From: UBA668 sp046076025
GTDB lineage: Bacteria > Actinomycetota > Acidimicrobiia > Acidimicrobiales > Ilumatobacteraceae
Assembly (NCBI GenBank): GCA_046076025.1
Contig: JBJTRF010000280.1
Location: 1 to 13,767, forward strand
Reading direction: 5' to 3'
Length of the DNA stretch: 13,767 bases
The position numbers and the translations under genes were made by a program. How positions within the stretch are numbered: the first letter of the stretch is position 1; each line of letters starts with the position of its first letter. Below, in pieces: positions 13,447 to 13,767 of the stretch. Under the pieces are notes generated by a model, which searched no databases, was not told where the DNA came from, and worked only from the letters and a program-made list of their open reading frames with translations.

Positions 13447-13767
13447 ATGTCGTACGCCGACGCGCTCGCGTTCCTCGACGACCACTCGAACTACGACATC
13501 TCGGGCCGCATCGCGTCGCCAACGCTGGGCCGGATGCAGGCCCTGGTGCAGGCGATGGGCGACCCGCACCTGGCGCATCCGGTGGTGCACGTCACCGGCA
13601 CGAACGGCAAGGGCTCGACCACGCAGATGATCAGCCGGCTGCTGATGGCGCAGGGACTGACGGTCGGCACCTACACCAGTCCGCACCTCGAGCGGCTCAA
13701 CGAGCGCATCAGCCGCAACGGCGAGCCCATCACCGACGACGAGTTTGCCGAGCAGGTGGCGGCGGTG
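13447..13767 (+). CDS. folC: Folylpolyglutamate/dihydrofolate synthase, N-terminal part (cut by window end)
   Basis: 107 residues are visible, open to the end of the window, about a quarter of the protein. The Mur-ligase-type P-loop VTGTNGKGST (49-58) follows a typical FolC N-terminus (FLDDHSNYDISGRI, ASPTLGRMQALVQAMGDPH). TYTSPHLERLNERI then matches the family block for folate binding. The enzyme adds glutamates to folates (and glutamate to dihydropteroate in bifunctional forms), keeping folate in the cell. The ATG at 13447 is 19 bases after clpX; no strong ribosome-binding site is seen, suggesting translational coupling or a weak site. Clustering of folC behind clpX or valS is common in bacteria with this gene order. 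Confidence 0.92.
   Translation, partial: MSYADALAFLDDHSNYDISGRIASPTLGRMQALVQAMGDPHLAHPVVHVTGTNGKGSTTQMISRLLMAQGLTVGTYTSPHLERLNERISRNGEPITDDEFAEQVAAV

Noticed and set aside
1..13767. CRISPR arrays, insertion sequences, attachment sites, prophage or defence genes
   Set aside because: Searched by eye on both strands; no direct-repeat arrays, transposase motifs or terminal inverted repeats were seen. Gene content is ordinary chromosomal.

Overview
High-GC window with actinobacterial character. The gene order tig-clpP-clpX-folC, several apparently leaderless genes and the tRNA-Pro (CCA not encoded) suggest a free-living member of the Actinomycetota, possibly class Acidimicrobiia. The class-level placement is inference; there is no rRNA or other marker here that fixes it.

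Layout. Bases 1-668: the 3' part of a secreted, C-terminally anchored protein of unknown function, overlapping tail-to-tail with a Rieske non-heme iron oxygenase (628-1662, minus). A 69-base divergent promoter region separates that gene from a secreted GH16-type glycosidase (1732-2490, plus). Next come an SPFH/band-7 membrane protein (2555-3493), a tRNA-Pro(UGG) on the minus strand, and a two-domain cupin (3720-4403). Then three minus-strand genes, read right to left, form a unit: multicopper oxidase (6828-8198), tandem universal stress protein (5939-6826), and a PAS-PAS NarL-type sensor histidine kinase (4415-5853) whose reading frame is broken by one missing base. Further right on the minus strand are a class-V aminotransferase of the cysteine-desulfurase-like VC1184 type (8307-9476) and a small SH3-like protein (9598-9867). 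Bases 10048-13767 hold the plus-strand protein-quality-control cluster tig, clpP, clpX and the 5' part of folC.

How the parts fit together. The most interesting unit is multicopper oxidase-USP-histidine kinase. The promoter region of the oxidase holds a 14-base palindrome that matches the core of the mycobacterial DosR/DevR box (hypoxia/nitric oxide response) at 13 of 14 positions. It is centred about 41-42 bases before the start site predicted from the nearest -10-like hexamer, where a DosR-type activator would sit. USPs are hallmark DosR-regulon members in Mycobacterium, and the kinase belongs to the same HisKA_3 class as DosS/DosT. A DosR-like redox/stress regulon is therefore a testable hypothesis. 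A second theme is leaderless expression: four genes have a TAnnnT-like or related -10 hexamer exactly six bases before the ATG, and tig has a TAGAGT nine bases before its GTG. Other oddities are a His/Asp-rich tail on trigger factor, a C10 tract just after the USP stop, and the missing active-site cysteine in the desulfurase-like enzyme.
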